Source of the DNA: Apoderus coryli
Lineage: Eukaryota; Arthropoda; Insecta; Coleoptera; Attelabidae
Assembly (NCBI GenBank): GCA_911728435.2
Contig: OU452204.1
Span: 15,190,001 to 15,254,000 of the forward strand
Length of the DNA stretch: 64,000 nt
Direction: 5' to 3'
Part shown: positions 31,679-43,944 of the stretch, in pieces
Layout of the letters: each line of letters starts with the position of its first letter
Numbering within the stretch: the stretch's first letter is position 1
The notes under the pieces: generated by a model
Databases searched by the model: none
The model's input: only the letters and a program-made list of their open reading frames with translations
What the model was told of the DNA's origin: nothing
Position numbers and translations under genes: made by a program

Positions 31679-32147
31679 ATTATATAATCAAATCACCTAA
31701 ACATAGTACAGCGTTTTCTCAGAGATCTTTTTCATATATTGGAGCTGGGTTGTACAATCGGTTGCCAACGTCTCTGAGTTCTTTGGGGATAGCGAGCTTT
31801 AGAAAGAAACTCAAGAAATATCTGTTGGATAAAAGTGGGTAGCGATGGTACGTTGTGAATTTCATTTTGTTGATTTTATTTCGTTTTGATTTTGATTTTT
31901 CCTCATTTTCTTGATTTTATTTGTTTTTATTTGTTTTCTGTTTCTTTTTCGCCTGCGTGGCTAACTATGTTACAATATTTAATTTAGTACAGGTAAATTT
32001 TTGATATGTGACAAATACTTAGAATTTTTTATGATTTATTATGCACAATGTAATTTGATATTGTATTTGATTTGTTGTATTCGGTTAAAAACAGCTTGCT
32101 CAAATTTGCCGAGTTAAAAATAAAGACCATTTATTATTATTATTATA
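31679..32147 (+). mobile_element. LINE 3' end
   Basis: IIKSPKHSTAFSQRSFSYIG then AGLYNRLPTSLSSLGIASFR and KKLKKYLLDKS-stop is the C-terminus of a Jockey/CR1-type ORF2 (the LYNRLP..S-FK--LK--L segment). About 300 bases of T-rich 3' UTR follow, ending in AATAAAGACC and ATTATTATTATT. 5' truncated. Confidence 0.65.
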
Positions 32148-32532
32148 AATGCTTAGTTTTCCCAAAACTTCTAATGTGTGTCTTTTTTATCTTTTCTTTT
32201 ATAGAATAAATGTAATCAATCCATTATCCCTCACTATCTACAAAACTAAACCCATGAAGATGAAAATCTTATTCGGGAAGAAGACAATTTGCATTTCCAA
32301 CAAGATGGAGCTCTTTCTTATTACGCTGTTTGTGATAGGCAGTGGCTCGATGAAACGTTTACCTCGAAAATGGGTTGCAAGGAGACGCATCCAAGAGTGG
32401 CCGCCAAGATCCCAATTCTTTCTTGAGGAGTACTTATAAATAGCAAGATGGATGAAGCTGGGAATATAAAAGTACGTTCTTATAGGCTCCAAACTTATAA
32501 AATAACTATGTTGTGGATTTAGTCTAATTTTA

Positions 32533-33934
32533 TACAGGGTGTTCAAAAAGTCGCGGCAATATTTATGGGGGTGATTTGTTAGGCCATTTTAACTTATTTG
32601 GCTAATTTAATTCTAACTTTTATTATTATGATTTATTAAATCACGTCTTTTAAATGACCGCCACCAACTTCAACACATTTTTCAATATTAGATAAAAAGT
32701 GGTTCATTACACGGCGTAGCAAACCGTCTTCTATTCCATCAACTTCTGCACGAATTTTGACTTTCAGTTCCTCGATTGTACCTGGACGACTCGCAAACAC
32801 TTTGGCTTTTAAATATCTCCACAGGAAAAAATGGGGTGCCGTTAAGTCGGGGGACCTCGAACGCCAAGGCAAATCTCCGAATCGAGAAAAGAGTTGGCCA
32901 TTAAACATTTGTCGCAGGACCCCCATTGAGTTTCTGGCGGAATGAGCTTTTGCCCCATCTTGTTGGAATAGTAAGGCATTGTTTAGTAATCCTCGTATAT
33001 TTAATTCTGGAATGAGAAATGTCTCTAGCATATTAACGCTCCGATGTTACTGTTACAGCGCGGTTATTTTCATCGTCAAAAAAATAAGGGCTAATAATAC
33101 CAAAAGATCCTACTTCACGCCTCACAACAACTTTTGGATTATGGAGGTTCTGTGTAAAGATTTCACGAGGATTTTCATTTGATCAGTATCTAAAATTCCG
33201 TTTATTGACCAAACCTTTCAAATAAAAATTTACTTCGTCGGTCATTAGGAGACTGTGAATTGCTCCTTGCTGTAAATCCAAAAATTCTTGACAAAATGCT
33301 AACCTTGCTTCTTTATCTTGATTGCTAAGGTGCTGTGCCATTTGCTGCTTATAGGGATGAAATTTTAAATCCCTTTGAAGAATTCGATCTAAGCTTGCCT
33401 ACGATATTCCTAGGATAATTAATTGTCGATTAGCAGACCTTTTAGCACTTCTCGTAAACGCAATTCTACCTCGTTCAATATTTTCTGTTTTTCGACATCC
33501 AGGCTTCTCCAAATTTTGTACAGAACGATTTTCACGCCAATGACGCACCCATAACTTAACAGTTTTACGATTTGGCGTGTGACCCCTCTTGTTGTTATTG
33601 AACTAACCCCGGAATTCACGCCTAACTTCTTCTATCGAATTGCTTCTTATCTAAGTTTCTACACAAAACACACGTTGTTGGAGAAGTTCAAACGGATGTT
33701 GAAATAATGTCTCAAAGCAAAAAATTAAATAATTATTGATGAAAACTAACAAACTTCTCGTAGAAAAATGACGTTCCACGAAATTATTAATTTAAAATTT
33801 ATTTGTGACAGGCGTACTTAAATCCCAAAGACTACAGAAGATAATTCCACAGAGAACAACCTATTTAGTTATCTCGTGGGGAATTTATTAATAATATAAA
33901 ATGGGTAGTATATTATGGGGAACCCGGTATATAG
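32533..33934 (-). mobile_element. Nearly full-length DUF4817-type Tc1/mariner-like element
   Basis: Ends TACAGGGTGTTCAAAAAG (32534 on) and, inverted, TACCGGGTTCCCCATA (up to about 33934), each next to a TA that could be the target duplication. About 1.4 kb in all, containing one decayed transposase gene on the minus strand. The two ends have diverged from each other, consistent with an old insertion. Confidence 0.6.
32636..33720 (-). pseudogene. DUF4817-type transposase, nearly complete
   Basis: From about 33720 the minus strand reads (with frame changes) EEVRREFR, TPNRKTVKLWVRHWRENRS and SAKRSANRQ (DNA-binding part), LDRILQRDLKFHPYKQQMAQ, LMTDEVNFYLKGLVNKRNFR (first catalytic Asp), REVGSFGIISPYFFDDENNR, ALLFQQDGAKAHSARNSMG (second Asp), WRSRSPDLTAPHFFLWRYLK, and ends GGGHLKDVI. 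In this family the third acidic residue is expected in APDFFLW; here it is His. The change D to H in the catalytic triad, plus a stop near 33050 and several frameshifts, make the enzyme dead. Downstream of the third motif the frame is clean for about 80 codons. Confidence 0.8.
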
Positions 33935-34984
33935 GAACTTTCAAAATAAAGATAAAATATGTGCTGTTTAAATTATTATTATATTATATCGCTTCTTTGT
34001 TGATGGAATTTTTCCAGTTGAACCTCATTCTAAAACCATTATAACCAGAAGCCAAATATATCTACAAAGAACTATTCCATATATTTTTCGAATCATAATT
34101 CCACAGAAATCATGCCACAATAAAATAAATGCCAATACATGCAATAATATTGTTATTAATAGATATTTACATAAAAAAAATAGGTAATAATTTATAATTA
34201 TTACTGTTGGTAGTAATATTGCATGTAGGTACAGTCACAGTGGTTTCCGATAGATAAGTATCTTCAATAACTCTACTGTTATAAATTTAATGGCGAACCA
34301 TGTGAAATGTCAACATATATCCTTCGGGCCATCAGAAATCTATAAATAATGTATTGTAACATTTAACAATAACAATATTTATTTATTATAATTATAAATT
34401 CATAGTAAAGCGATAGAGATTTAGGTTTAATTTGCAATAAATTATTAAAGTTATTACTGTGATAAAATAAAAATTCGAATAAACATCTAACAAATAATGC
34501 GGTATGCGGTAGATTATTGCGTAAGAGCAACAACATTTTGATAAGGAGTTTTATGTCAAAAATGAAAGTTTGAGAGACGTGGGCATATCACAAAATCCAT
34601 CCACCTTAAATCTCCTTACTTCTGTAAAGTAATTTTTGTCATCTATGTGATTTCAGTTTTTAGTAGGAAAATACCATCTAAAATAAAATTTTCTTTTTTC
34701 TTCTTTTTTTCGACAAATGATGAGTGAATCATATCACCTTATAGATATTTGTAACACACTCTCAAAACATTTCAGAATCAATCAATTCATGTAACTTTCT
34801 ATAATATTATGGGTGCAACAAACGAAAACTGGAGATTCCTGAATGTAATTTAAGCATTTTTTGAAAGGTCCCTACTATTTTGTAATTGGGTTCTTGGTAA
34901 GCATCAAGAATATGCAAAATTTAGTATCAATGTTTGGGGTGGGTAAGAATCAATTATTGCTGTTGTTCGTAATTAATGGGCATT
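33935..34984. other. No recognisable gene
   Basis: AT-rich; no domain recognised. Confidence 0.35.
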
Positions 34985-35200
34985 TAAACTCAAATCAATC
35001 AAATGTACCCCTGAATATTGTTCAAAACATGTGGTATCAAATGACAGAGCCCCTGCGCATCGTGGTAGACAAGTAACAGAAGTTTTAATGCAACTGTTTG
35101 GAAACAATTGGATTGGTTTAGGAGGTCTCATTAAGTGGCCTCCAAGATCACCGGATCTGAATCCGCTCGACTTCTTTTTATGGGGGTAGGTACATTACAG
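34985..35200 (+). pseudogene. DDE fragment of a DUF4817-type transposase
   Basis: VPLNIVQNMWYQ in one frame, then NDRAPAHRGRQVTEVLMQLF, GNNWIGLGGLIKWPPRSPDL and NPLDFFLWG in another. The second (D in NDRAPAH) and third (D in PLDFFLWG) catalytic acids are both kept. The frame stops after LWG and continues weakly as YENHLRS. Relative of the minus fragment at 6545-6790 (GNRWNGRGGP); different subfamily from 32636-33720. Confidence 0.7.
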
Positions 35201-35884
35201 TGTACCAATTATATATGAAAACCATCTACGTTCATGAAGCTGCTAGGGAAATAAAAAACGATCATAATATCCTTATTAAAGACACAAATAAAACAACGCC
35301 TACTCTGACACATTCAACTCCTCTCTGATATGGATTACTTCAAGAAAAAAAATCCTTATTAAAGCTACAAGTTCATTAGTTGAAAGATGTAGAATGTGCA
35401 TTACCAAAGATTAATGTACACAATAGATAGTCAGCGTATATGGCAAATCAAACTCGTTTTCGTTCAGCCTCGATACCAGCTACATCTATTAGAAATACAG
35501 ACAACCCGGATTTTGTAGATGGCGTGATATATATTATTTCGGAATAAATAATTATATGGTGAAGTGTTAGACAAGGCAAGGTATAGGCTTTCGCTACAAA
35601 GTGGGAGTTTGTCTTTTAATATTATACTTACTTAATATAGGTAGGTATCCATATGTGAAGCAGTTTTTTGTCATGTTGGTAATACCTATAATAATGGAAT
35701 ATAATATCTACGCAATGATATAATGTGAATGTATGAAAATAAAATGTTCAAGAGTATATATATGTATATACAGGGCTGGTTCATTAAATGTTTTAGACAA
35801 TTATTACTAACTAACTAACTACTTTATATATTAAAAACATCATCTCTTTTTAAAGTTTTTAACTGAATTGAAATACAAAAGGTT
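35201..35884. other. No recognisable gene
   Basis: No domain recognised. ATACAGGGCTGG at 35770 is a mariner-type end without an obvious partner. Confidence 0.35.
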
Positions 35885-36392
35885 TCTGAATATTTATTGA
35901 TGTCAGGTTGACCTTTCCGATCGCCATAAATTAACTATTAATCCAATTAAATCTCACGTCATGTTTTTCGGAAGAGTTAGGGAGTATGCTGAACGCAATC
36001 TTAGCATTAACGTAAATAATCAACAAATGTTGCAGTTGCTCGGAATCTTGGAGTATACATGTGGACGTTCATCTGAGATTTTCAGATCATGTCAGTAAAA
36101 TGCTTCAGAGAGTCTATTATAATTTAAAAATGCTGTATCCACTACGACACATTTTACCGCTAAAACTAAAAATAAAATTAACCGATAGCTTAGTGCTATC
36201 GCACTTTAATTACGCTGATGTCTTGTACGATCCCTGTCTTTCGAGAACAGATAAAGACAGAATCCAACGAATACCGAAAGCTTGTCTGAGGTATATCTTT
36301 GGTGTCCGCAAATTTGAGAGGGTAAGCTTTAAGTTGACGGATGCTCTGTGGCTTAATATACCAAGAAGACAACTCGACGCAACGGTGATCAT
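35885..36392 (+). mobile_element. Outer LINE (Jockey/CR1 group), 5' segment before a nested insertion
   Basis: Frames read LTINPIKSHVMFFGRVREYA, NNQQM, then MDVHLRFSDHVSKMLQRVYY, LVLSHFNYADVLYDPCLSRT and IQRIPKACLRYIFGVRK, ending LWLNIPRRQLDA. This is the RT thumb and following region, related to the LINE at 61805-63137. The reading is interrupted at about 36390 by an R1-like LINE and seems to resume at about 37940 (NMEHRRRLHSAYLFHSIIMH). Confidence 0.7.
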
Positions 36393-37935
36393 TGTGCTGT
36401 GATTGCAATTGACGTTAGAAATGCTTTCAACACTGCACACTGGCCACACATAATGAACGCATTACAAAAGAGATCAGTAGGTGGACGCATCATAAACATA
36501 ATTGGAAGCTATCTCAGTGCGCGCAGTATTCGAATCCAGAAACAAGAGAAACTTAGCAGTAGGGCTGTATATTGTGGCTCAGTACCCGGTCCTACACTTT
36601 GGAATTTGATGTACGACGATGTTCTGCAACTGGAGCAGCCTGATGGTGTTACATCGATAGCCTATGCGGATGATCTTGCTCTTGTGGTCACGGGCCACAA
36701 CAAAGATGAACTCAGCTGCCGAGCTAATGAAGCTGCAGCGCGAGTTGGACACTGGCTTTTTGAAAACGGGTTGGAGATGGCTGCAGAAAAGGCAGAAGCT
36801 GACGCATCGCAGGCCGACGAATATCGTCTTTGAGGTAGAGAGCACTACTATTCGGCCAAAGAAGGCGATGAAGTACCTTGGAATGTGGATAGACAGAAGT
36901 TTTGGCACGCATATCGTCGAGACGACGGGAAGAGCTATGAGGACAACGGCAATGCTCGCAAGGCTTATGCCAAGTATTGATGGCCCGTCAACAATGAAGA
37001 GAAGAATGCTGGCCACCGTCTGCCAGAATATTCTACTCTATGCGGCTCCGACCTGGATCGATGTGCTTCGATATGACAGGTACAGATGTATGATCGAGGG
37101 CGTCCATCGAATAATGACCATAAGGGTGTGCTGTGCCTACAGAACGGTGCACAGCATTATAGGAAATGCAATAGATCTGCTGGCGAAACAAAGAAGTGAA
37201 GTGTCTGAAGGAATATCCAAGAACGTGGCAGCGGAAAAACTGCTGGCGAAATGGCAAGAGAAGTGGCAAACTACAAGCACCGGGCGCTGGACACATAGGC
37301 TGATCTCCAACATAGAGCCGTGGATAAATAGGAAATTTGGCGAAGTGAACTATCACCTGACGCAATTCCTCTCCGGGCATGGCGCATTTCAGGGCTACTA
37401 TAAGCGATTCAAGAGGACCGAAAATGATAGCTGTTTGTTCTGCGGTGAAATTGATGATGCCGCTCACGATGTTCTGTACTGCTCCAGATTCGAACGTGAG
37501 CGAAATATCTGCAATGCTAGTTTGCCCATGGTGATATCTGAATTCAATGTTGTTGAGCAGATGCTGAGCTTGAGTGAAGGGTGGATAGCTATCGATAGTT
37601 TTGTCCGTATGGTAATGGAAACCAAATTCCAAGCAGAAGTAGGCGCGTAGTCTTTGTCTCTTAAAAGACTGATAGCCTTTTCCCTATAAGGAATATGTAC
37701 TGTATGTTTATGTGCTTGTAAAATCTATAATTCATGTTTATGTTATGTCATACCCACCTGTTTGTTATTGTACTCTACTCTTGTATGTTAACGTAATGCT
37801 ACAAACTATGACGAATCTGGAGACAGCCTCTATACGAAGTAATGCTCACGCAGTTCCCGGTAGAGTGTGGTTCATGAGGGCCTCTTGCTCTGTAAGCCCC
37901 TATTGGCGCAGACTACGTCCTCAATAAAAAAAAAA
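36393..37935 (+). mobile_element. R1-like LINE, 5' truncated, nested in another LINE
   Basis: Starts inside the RT domain with VIAIDVRNAFNTAHWPHIM (motif A), SVPGPTLWNLMYDDVL (motif B), SIAYADDLALVV (motif C, YADD intact), then frameshifts near 36800 into RPKKAMKYLGMWIDRSFGTH, followed by LLAKWQEKWQTTSTGRWTHR, NRKFGEVNYHLTQFLSGHGA and the C-terminal Cys motif CLFCGEIDDAAHDVLYC (C-x2-C-x7-H-x4-C). GRWTHRLI and LTQFLSGHG are hallmarks of the R1/TRAS group. The second frame is open for 328 codons to the stop at 37648-37650. About 285 bases of 3' UTR end in an A-rich tail (37921-37943). It is young enough to have only one frameshift. Confidence 0.85.
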
Positions 37936-38205
37936 GAAAAAACATGGAACATAGACGGAGGCTACATTCCGCATATCTTTTTCACTCAATTATCATGCAT
38001 AAATCACCTCCGTATTTGTTTAGGAAAATTAAGTTTCGGTCGGATATTCATACTTTAGGTTTGAGGTTCCGAGGGATGATTTCACCTCCTCCACATCGTA
38101 CTTCTTTGTTTATGAGACTAAATATTGTATAAATTATAAAATTTTGTATTGTTTTCTATTTTTTGCAAATAAACGGAATTATTATTATTTATTATTATTA
38201 TGCAA
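37936..38205 (+). mobile_element. Outer LINE, 3' segment after the nested insertion
   Basis: NMEHRRRLHSAYLFHSIIMH, KSPPYLFRKIKFRSDIHTLG and GMISPPPHRTSLFMRLNIV-stop, then a short 3' UTR with AATAAACGGAATT and an (ATT)n tail to about 38200. YLF-KIKFR-DIH is shared with YLYNKIKFRGSIHDVN of the LINE at 61805, so this is the expected continuation of 35885-36392. At the junctions WLNIPRRQLDAT and NMEHRRRLHSA look like diverged copies of the same codons, as expected for a target-site duplication. Confidence 0.7.
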
Positions 38206-39442
38206 TTTTGGAAAACCAACTTTATACGCAAATATTCTCAAATATTTGCAAATATTATGAAATTCAAGCGAATATCTAAGAATAAACTTGTAGGTATAAT
38301 AATATTATGCTTGTATAATACGAAATGCAAGTATGTAAATTAGCTATTGTGAGAAATTAATTAGTTTGCGTAAATGAACCTTTTAATAATATTATTTTTA
38401 TCTGTCGGCGGCTAAACATTAAACATTGTGGCATACTAATTAGCGGATATAAGATTGTGTGGTATGTAAATATTTAGCGGTAAACTTAGTCAAGGTATTA
38501 TTGTTAAAGAAAACATTAGAACAATTGTGCAGAACACATATCAGATAAAATGTTGTTAAGTTGGTGTACCTAGTTCAAATAAACCGACTAACACGAAGTT
38601 TGTTTAAAATATTTAAAAATAATTGTGTTAATTCGTCTTTCAGATATTTTATAATGTAGACCTAATTATAGCGGCAACAACATTGTTGATATAGAGTGAT
38701 CCACAGATAATTTGGTAAATATAAGGGATGATGAATAAAAATGGTAATTCGCCGAGAGTGCATAATGTGGCAAGTTTAAAATACTCATTGTGATTAATTT
38801 TATTCATTGATTCATCCTGAACATGCCCATGTATAGACACATTTGCACGTTATGATGTGGTCATACATGAAAACATAAAATGTTTATAAAACAATAAACA
38901 GCATACGTCAAAACAAACATAATTCACATAATTATCACCTTCATTCTTAAAAGCTTTAGACGTATATTAGTCCATATTCTAGTCGAATGATTGTGCAGAA
39001 CTTCTCTAGTTAAAAAGTCTTGTAGATGTCCCTTATATGTATATATTAAACACATGAAGTGCAGGCAAGGTCAATATTTTTTTATTAATAAAAATTTGCT
39101 TTATATTCTCGCGATATCCCAAACCAAACATTATTCTAAGGACACAGCAAAAGCCCATAATCACAAGTGGTAGTGGTAGGCGATCATAATGTTACCCTCT
39201 GAAACCAGTTTAGCTATTCTTCTAATCGAGTATATGTTTGTTTTGAGTTTTTTGATAGCTTTTCAATATGGTGTTGCCACGGTCCAGGTGGAAACCCAGA
39301 AAATCAACAAAACTGCCCGCAGCAATACCAGACAAGTTCTTAAATGTAAAAATGCATGTCTTTGTTTTGTTTTAATTTAGTTTAAGTTGGTTTGTTCTAA
39401 ACCATTCGTTTGCGCTATCCTTTGCCAAACACAGACCTTGCT
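38206..39442. other. No recognisable gene
   Basis: No domain recognised. Confidence 0.35.
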
Positions 39443-39960
39443 CTAGAATGGCAAGAAATTTATTTGGGCAAAAAGCAGAAGTTCAACATCGTTTATGTAC
39501 AATAGAACGAGAGTTGGACCCAAAACAGACCCCTGTCGCACTCCATGTTGCGTAACCCTAAAATCTGATTTGCTGTCCAGTTCAACGAAATTCTGTCTGT
39601 TCTTAAGATATGATTGTATTAAAAATCCTGAGTTATTACTAAAGTTATAATAAAACAATTTCTGAAGTAGAACCTCGTGTGACACACAATCCAAAGCTTT
39701 CGTTAGGTCACAAAAACCGTTCCAACATATTCTCTCTCCTCAAACCCCTGAATTATTCTGTCGATCAGTTTCGTTACAGCCCCAACCGTCGACCTTCCTG
39801 CTCTAAAATCATATTGGTCAGGCAAATACAAGAAGTTATCCTCAAAATGTTGAACTATTTGTTGTTTTAATGTATTTTCAAAAATCTTGGATAAAACTGG
39901 CACTATAGTTATAGGTCCTAGTTCCCTTATCTTTTCAAGGCTTGCGGAAACACCGCGGCA
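39443..39960 (-). pseudogene. LINE reverse transcriptase, fingers and palm part
   Basis: The minus strand reads VPVLSKIFENTLKQQIVQHF, LYLPDQYDFRAGRSTVGAVT, then after a frameshift CDLTKALDCVSHEVLLQKLF, SYLKNRQNFVELDSK and GVRQGSVLGPTLVLLYINDV. The motif A Asp is in the break region, GVPQGS is GVRQGS, and the sequence ends before motif C. A Jockey-group LINE relic, truncated at both ends. Confidence 0.75.
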
Positions 39961-41060
39961 GATATTGAATGATTGAAAAGTTTAGTTAACGGAACCACTA
40001 TTATATATTTTATACTTTGTGACTAAGCAAATACTTGATCACTTATATATCTGGTTCGATCGGTAGAAGCGCATTTCAGGTAACATTAAATATACTTTAG
40101 TTTGAGTTTGTTACCTGCTTATTTCTAGCCACATCTCGTATAAGAACAATAACGTCAGCATAATATTACCATAGACTAAATACTATTTCCTAAGTGCATC
40201 TGCTAGTCCAACTATAATGGAATACGAGATTCCATTAGTTGTTTCGAGAGACCACCAGAAAAATAACAAGAAGAAAATACTTTTTCCACCATAAACTATT
40301 ACAGATCCTTTTAAAGAAGACATACATTTTTTCTCGTTCTACCTTAGTTTAAGTATTTTATACCAACGGTAAGCAACCACCTACATCACTATATGGTCAT
40401 TGTCCCTTGTCCAAGTGTTTTTTTTCTTTCTTGTGTGTATACGTTTTAGATTTATACACTTGGTATGGTTGCAGTACTAATAAAATCTCATGTTTGATTG
40501 CTAGAGAACCCCATTTAGAATTCACCTAGCGTTGTTATAAAGGGACCTCACAACTTGGTGAATGAATATACGTTCTGACAGCTACTTATTTTGTCTTTAC
40601 CATTCGTTGATGTAGTGGATTAATTATTTACCGAAAATCGTTCTTCATTGCCTTTAAAAAAAACTGGTAGCAATTAGTTATATAGAATTGTAGATTAGGA
40701 ATATGATTAAATTTGGAAGAACTGAGATGTAATTTGTTAATATTAACAATTTTCTTTGCCCGCGTTTTAGTAAATTTTCAAAAAAAAATCTAACTATTCA
40801 AGAGATATAAGCAGAATCGAAATTGTTATGCAGTCCTTCATTTCATGACCCCTGAACCTTCCAAAATGACCTCAGGTCAAAAGTTTATATTTTTTATATA
40901 TTAATTTTTCTTGAATAAGTTTAAATAACAGCTAAAAACATTGAAAAGTTGTGTAGCTACAAACCATTACATGTGATATATATGTATTAACTATTTTTGA
41001 ATTGAAAATGTGTTTAAATTTGACAATAAAAAAATACACTGCCGTATTGAAAAAAAAAGC
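39961..41060. other. No recognisable gene
   Basis: No domain recognised; several A and T runs. Confidence 0.35.
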
Positions 41061-41096
41061 AAGTTGATGATGGTTTTTCGAAAACGAAACGTCGTA
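41061..41096 (+). ncRNA. Hammerhead-like motif, partial
   Basis: TTGATGA - TG - GTTTT TCG AAAAC - GAAAC - GTC. Helix II is a perfect 5 bp stem with a 3-base loop and the GUC triplet is the preferred one. The first core base is T, two bases rather than one precede helix II, and helix I is not evident. Downstream (about 41175-41300) sequence shares CAGAAATAAATAAAA.CTAAAATCGCAAAA with 63645-63680. Confidence 0.4.
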
Positions 41097-41462
41097 GTGA
41101 AAATTTGTAAACGCTATCTAATTCTCCTCAAAAAGTAACAATAAGAAAGTGGTTTTAATTTTTTTATATATGTAAAAATGTTGTCAGAAATAAATAAAAA
41201 CTAAAATCGCAAAATATCGTTTTTTCAAAAATTCTCCAAAACGGATAAAGTTAGTTTAATTTTGAAAAGAGCATTTAAAATATACTTAAATTGTACAACT
41301 TTTCTCTAATTTAACCGACATTGCCTGCCTCGCCCCAAACATGAGTTTTTTAAAAAATCGCCACTGTATGCTGGCTATTCCTATTTTAACAGCCTTCCTT
41401 CAGTTATAAGGTGCTGCCCAACTGAGAACGTTTTTAAAAATAATTAAAAAAATTTCCAATAA

Positions 41463-41858
41463 ATGGCGCGTACTACAGCCTACATGAATTTACTGCCTCA
41501 GTATAGTTTTATTTTATTTTTAGTATATATTTTATTTATTTGTTGTATTGTATCATATGTCATATATTGTTGTATGTCTGTTCGTAACTTCGTTTTATAT
41601 TTTATTTATATTAGTTTATTTGTATTTTGCTGTTGCTTATTGTTGTTGGACGTAGTTACGATATTTCTGTGATTCGTTTGTGTTCGGCTATTTTATTAAC
41701 TTATTTTAGATGTATGACATGTGTTTTTATCTTTGTTTTTGTATTCACTTATTTTCTTGCCTTTGTTTGCAACCAAGATTCGTTATGTTTTGTAATTCAA
41801 TTGAATTGACTTGCCAATGTACATTGTTTGTATCTGTGATGGCTAATAAAGATTATTA
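41463..41858 (+). mobile_element. LINE 3' UTR fragment
   Basis: T-rich, frame-poor sequence ending in GGCTAATAAAGATTATTATTATT, the AATAAA plus ATT-tail pattern of the other LINEs here. It separates a hammerhead-like repeat region from the hairpin repeat at 41873, which on comparison with 63600-63758 may once have been contiguous. Confidence 0.5.
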
Positions 41859-41872
41859 TTATTGTAACTCTT

Positions 41873-41923
41873 ACCGTTTCCAAGATTCCAATGCTATACC
41901 ATTCTTATCTTGGACACAGTGTC
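41873..41923 (+). repeat. Short hairpin repeat, copy 2 of 3
   Basis: Matches 4743-4793 at nearly every position, including the CCAAGAT / ATCTTGG arms and GACACAGTGT end. Confidence 0.6.
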
Positions 41924-43944
41924 TATGGTATAATATAACAAATTTGGAAGCACTTTCTAGGTGGCATTTTTTGACCAATCGAAAGAAAATATGGTTAAAA
42001 AATCGGCTAATAGTTTGTGTCAGTGTAGACTAAGTATAAATAAAATCACTAGACCCCTACTGCTTATTTGAAAGTTGTGTCCACCCCTATTACAGGACTA
42101 AAGCGATTTCAACCAAAAACTAATGGGTGCATCCTAGGACTAGCTCAAACTCATATACCAACATTTAGCTCAATCGGGAGAAGCGTTTACGTGATATCAT
42201 GGAAAAATGCATACACACTTCCAAAAATATTAGTTCAGATTCAATTCCTCATTAGTCAGCGAATCCAGTTGAAAAACTACAACTAACTGCTACCTTGTTT
42301 ATGGCAACAGTACTTTTTTGTCTAGAATAGTCTAAACTTTTGGATTTTCACATAAAATATCAAAAACTTAAAGGTGAATAAAATTTGACAGAAAATATTA
42401 ATCAATTTTTTCTGACTGAAAATTTGTTTCAGAACATAAGTTTCAACTTTCTAAATTAGTGGTATGTGAAAACTTTTGGATAAATCAATGTCTATAATGA
42501 ACTACTTTGAAAGAGTTAACACTTCTGGATAAAATGGCATGAATTTTCCCTATAATTTTCGTTCGTCGGTCGAGTTTTTCCAAAAAAATATACACTGTTA
42601 TATTGGTTTGAGTTCTTACACAATAGTGCACGGCTTAAACTGACTGGTTTACAACTATTTACTTAGTGCCAAACTCTATAACGATTGGATACCAAGATTT
42701 ACTTTGTACAGAAAATCTTCGCATAGTTATTTCGTTGTCTTGTAATCTAACCGCAACTGAACAGATGAACAGAGCTCGACTAAAAGTCTAAACCATATCT
42801 AGTGATTAGGGAAAAACTGAGCATGTTATATTCCTCCCAACTAGAGTCTAGCGACCTTCCAAAATAATCGTTACACCACCGAGAGCGAGAAATCGCATTA
42901 GAATTACTTTCACAACCGATTTTTTTTTCCTAAGCAGGATTGAGTTAATAATAGTAAGCGATTGTGAAGGAATCACTAGTTTAAGGCCGCATAAGGTTAT
43001 CCAGAACTGTATATCATAACTTTGGCGACAGTACAACGCCTTGTGAGTTGTCTCTATTAACCGTGGCTCTGACTGCAGCATCTCCTATCTTTATATGCTC
43101 CGGCCATTTAATAAAAAAATGCATACCTCTGCAGCGATCTCTCAATACAGCTTATTTCCGGGTGTAGAGACATGTCGACCTTCCCCAGATGGTCATATTG
43201 ATGGGATGTAACGATTCGTTGACCATCCTTCACAAATTGATCATAAACAAAGGATCTCAGACTGTACTAACAGCATCGCTCTGTGGAGCATAAAGATATT
43301 CATTTGCTGGTGAAATTCATGAAAAAAATTATAAATTCTTCTACAGAAAGAGATCCACATAATTGTGTTATTTCTCAGGACCATAAAAGTAGTGACAACT
43401 ATATTCACGTTCATGTCTCTATCAAGCAGGCCATAATTTTTTCTGTCAAATATGTCATCTTAAATTATATCCTAACACGTCCTTTCGATGTTCAACAAGC
43501 TCACTACCAAAAAAACTCTTGTGTGGTGATGTGCTTCTTGTCTAGACCAAGCAACAAATTTATTATGTTGTATAAAGTATATAGTAGTAAATTTTATGAA
43601 TTCCAATTTGACTGACCATTTAATTAGAGGCGTACAACATTCACATTCACATAGTGTTGGTGCTTGTGTGTGTGTGTTACTATGGCAATAGAAGCTCGTT
43701 TAACTGGCAAGTTTATGGCTCTATTAAAAGTTCAACCTTTTGTTAGACTGTTTTCAAAATTTATACGAAATTTATTCGGGGAACAGGAGTGTAAGAGTTT
43801 GGGAAAAATTTGTTTTAGTTTGTATATTTCAATAATATGTGTTTTATATCAATTAGAATCATCTATAGTTGACTCCCGTGTATTGGTGTAATGATTAAGA
43901 GGTTTTAACAAGCTTACCAAGATTAATAGAGTTTCTCTTGTTTA
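41924..43944. other. No recognisable gene
   Basis: Short frames only. A 110-codon + frame at 43283-43615 and a 75-codon frame at 43664-43891 show no known domain. Confidence 0.3.

Noticed and set aside
41463..42033. Hydrophobic + frames as membrane proteins
   Set aside because: They fall in a T-rich LINE 3' UTR ending in an ATT tail.
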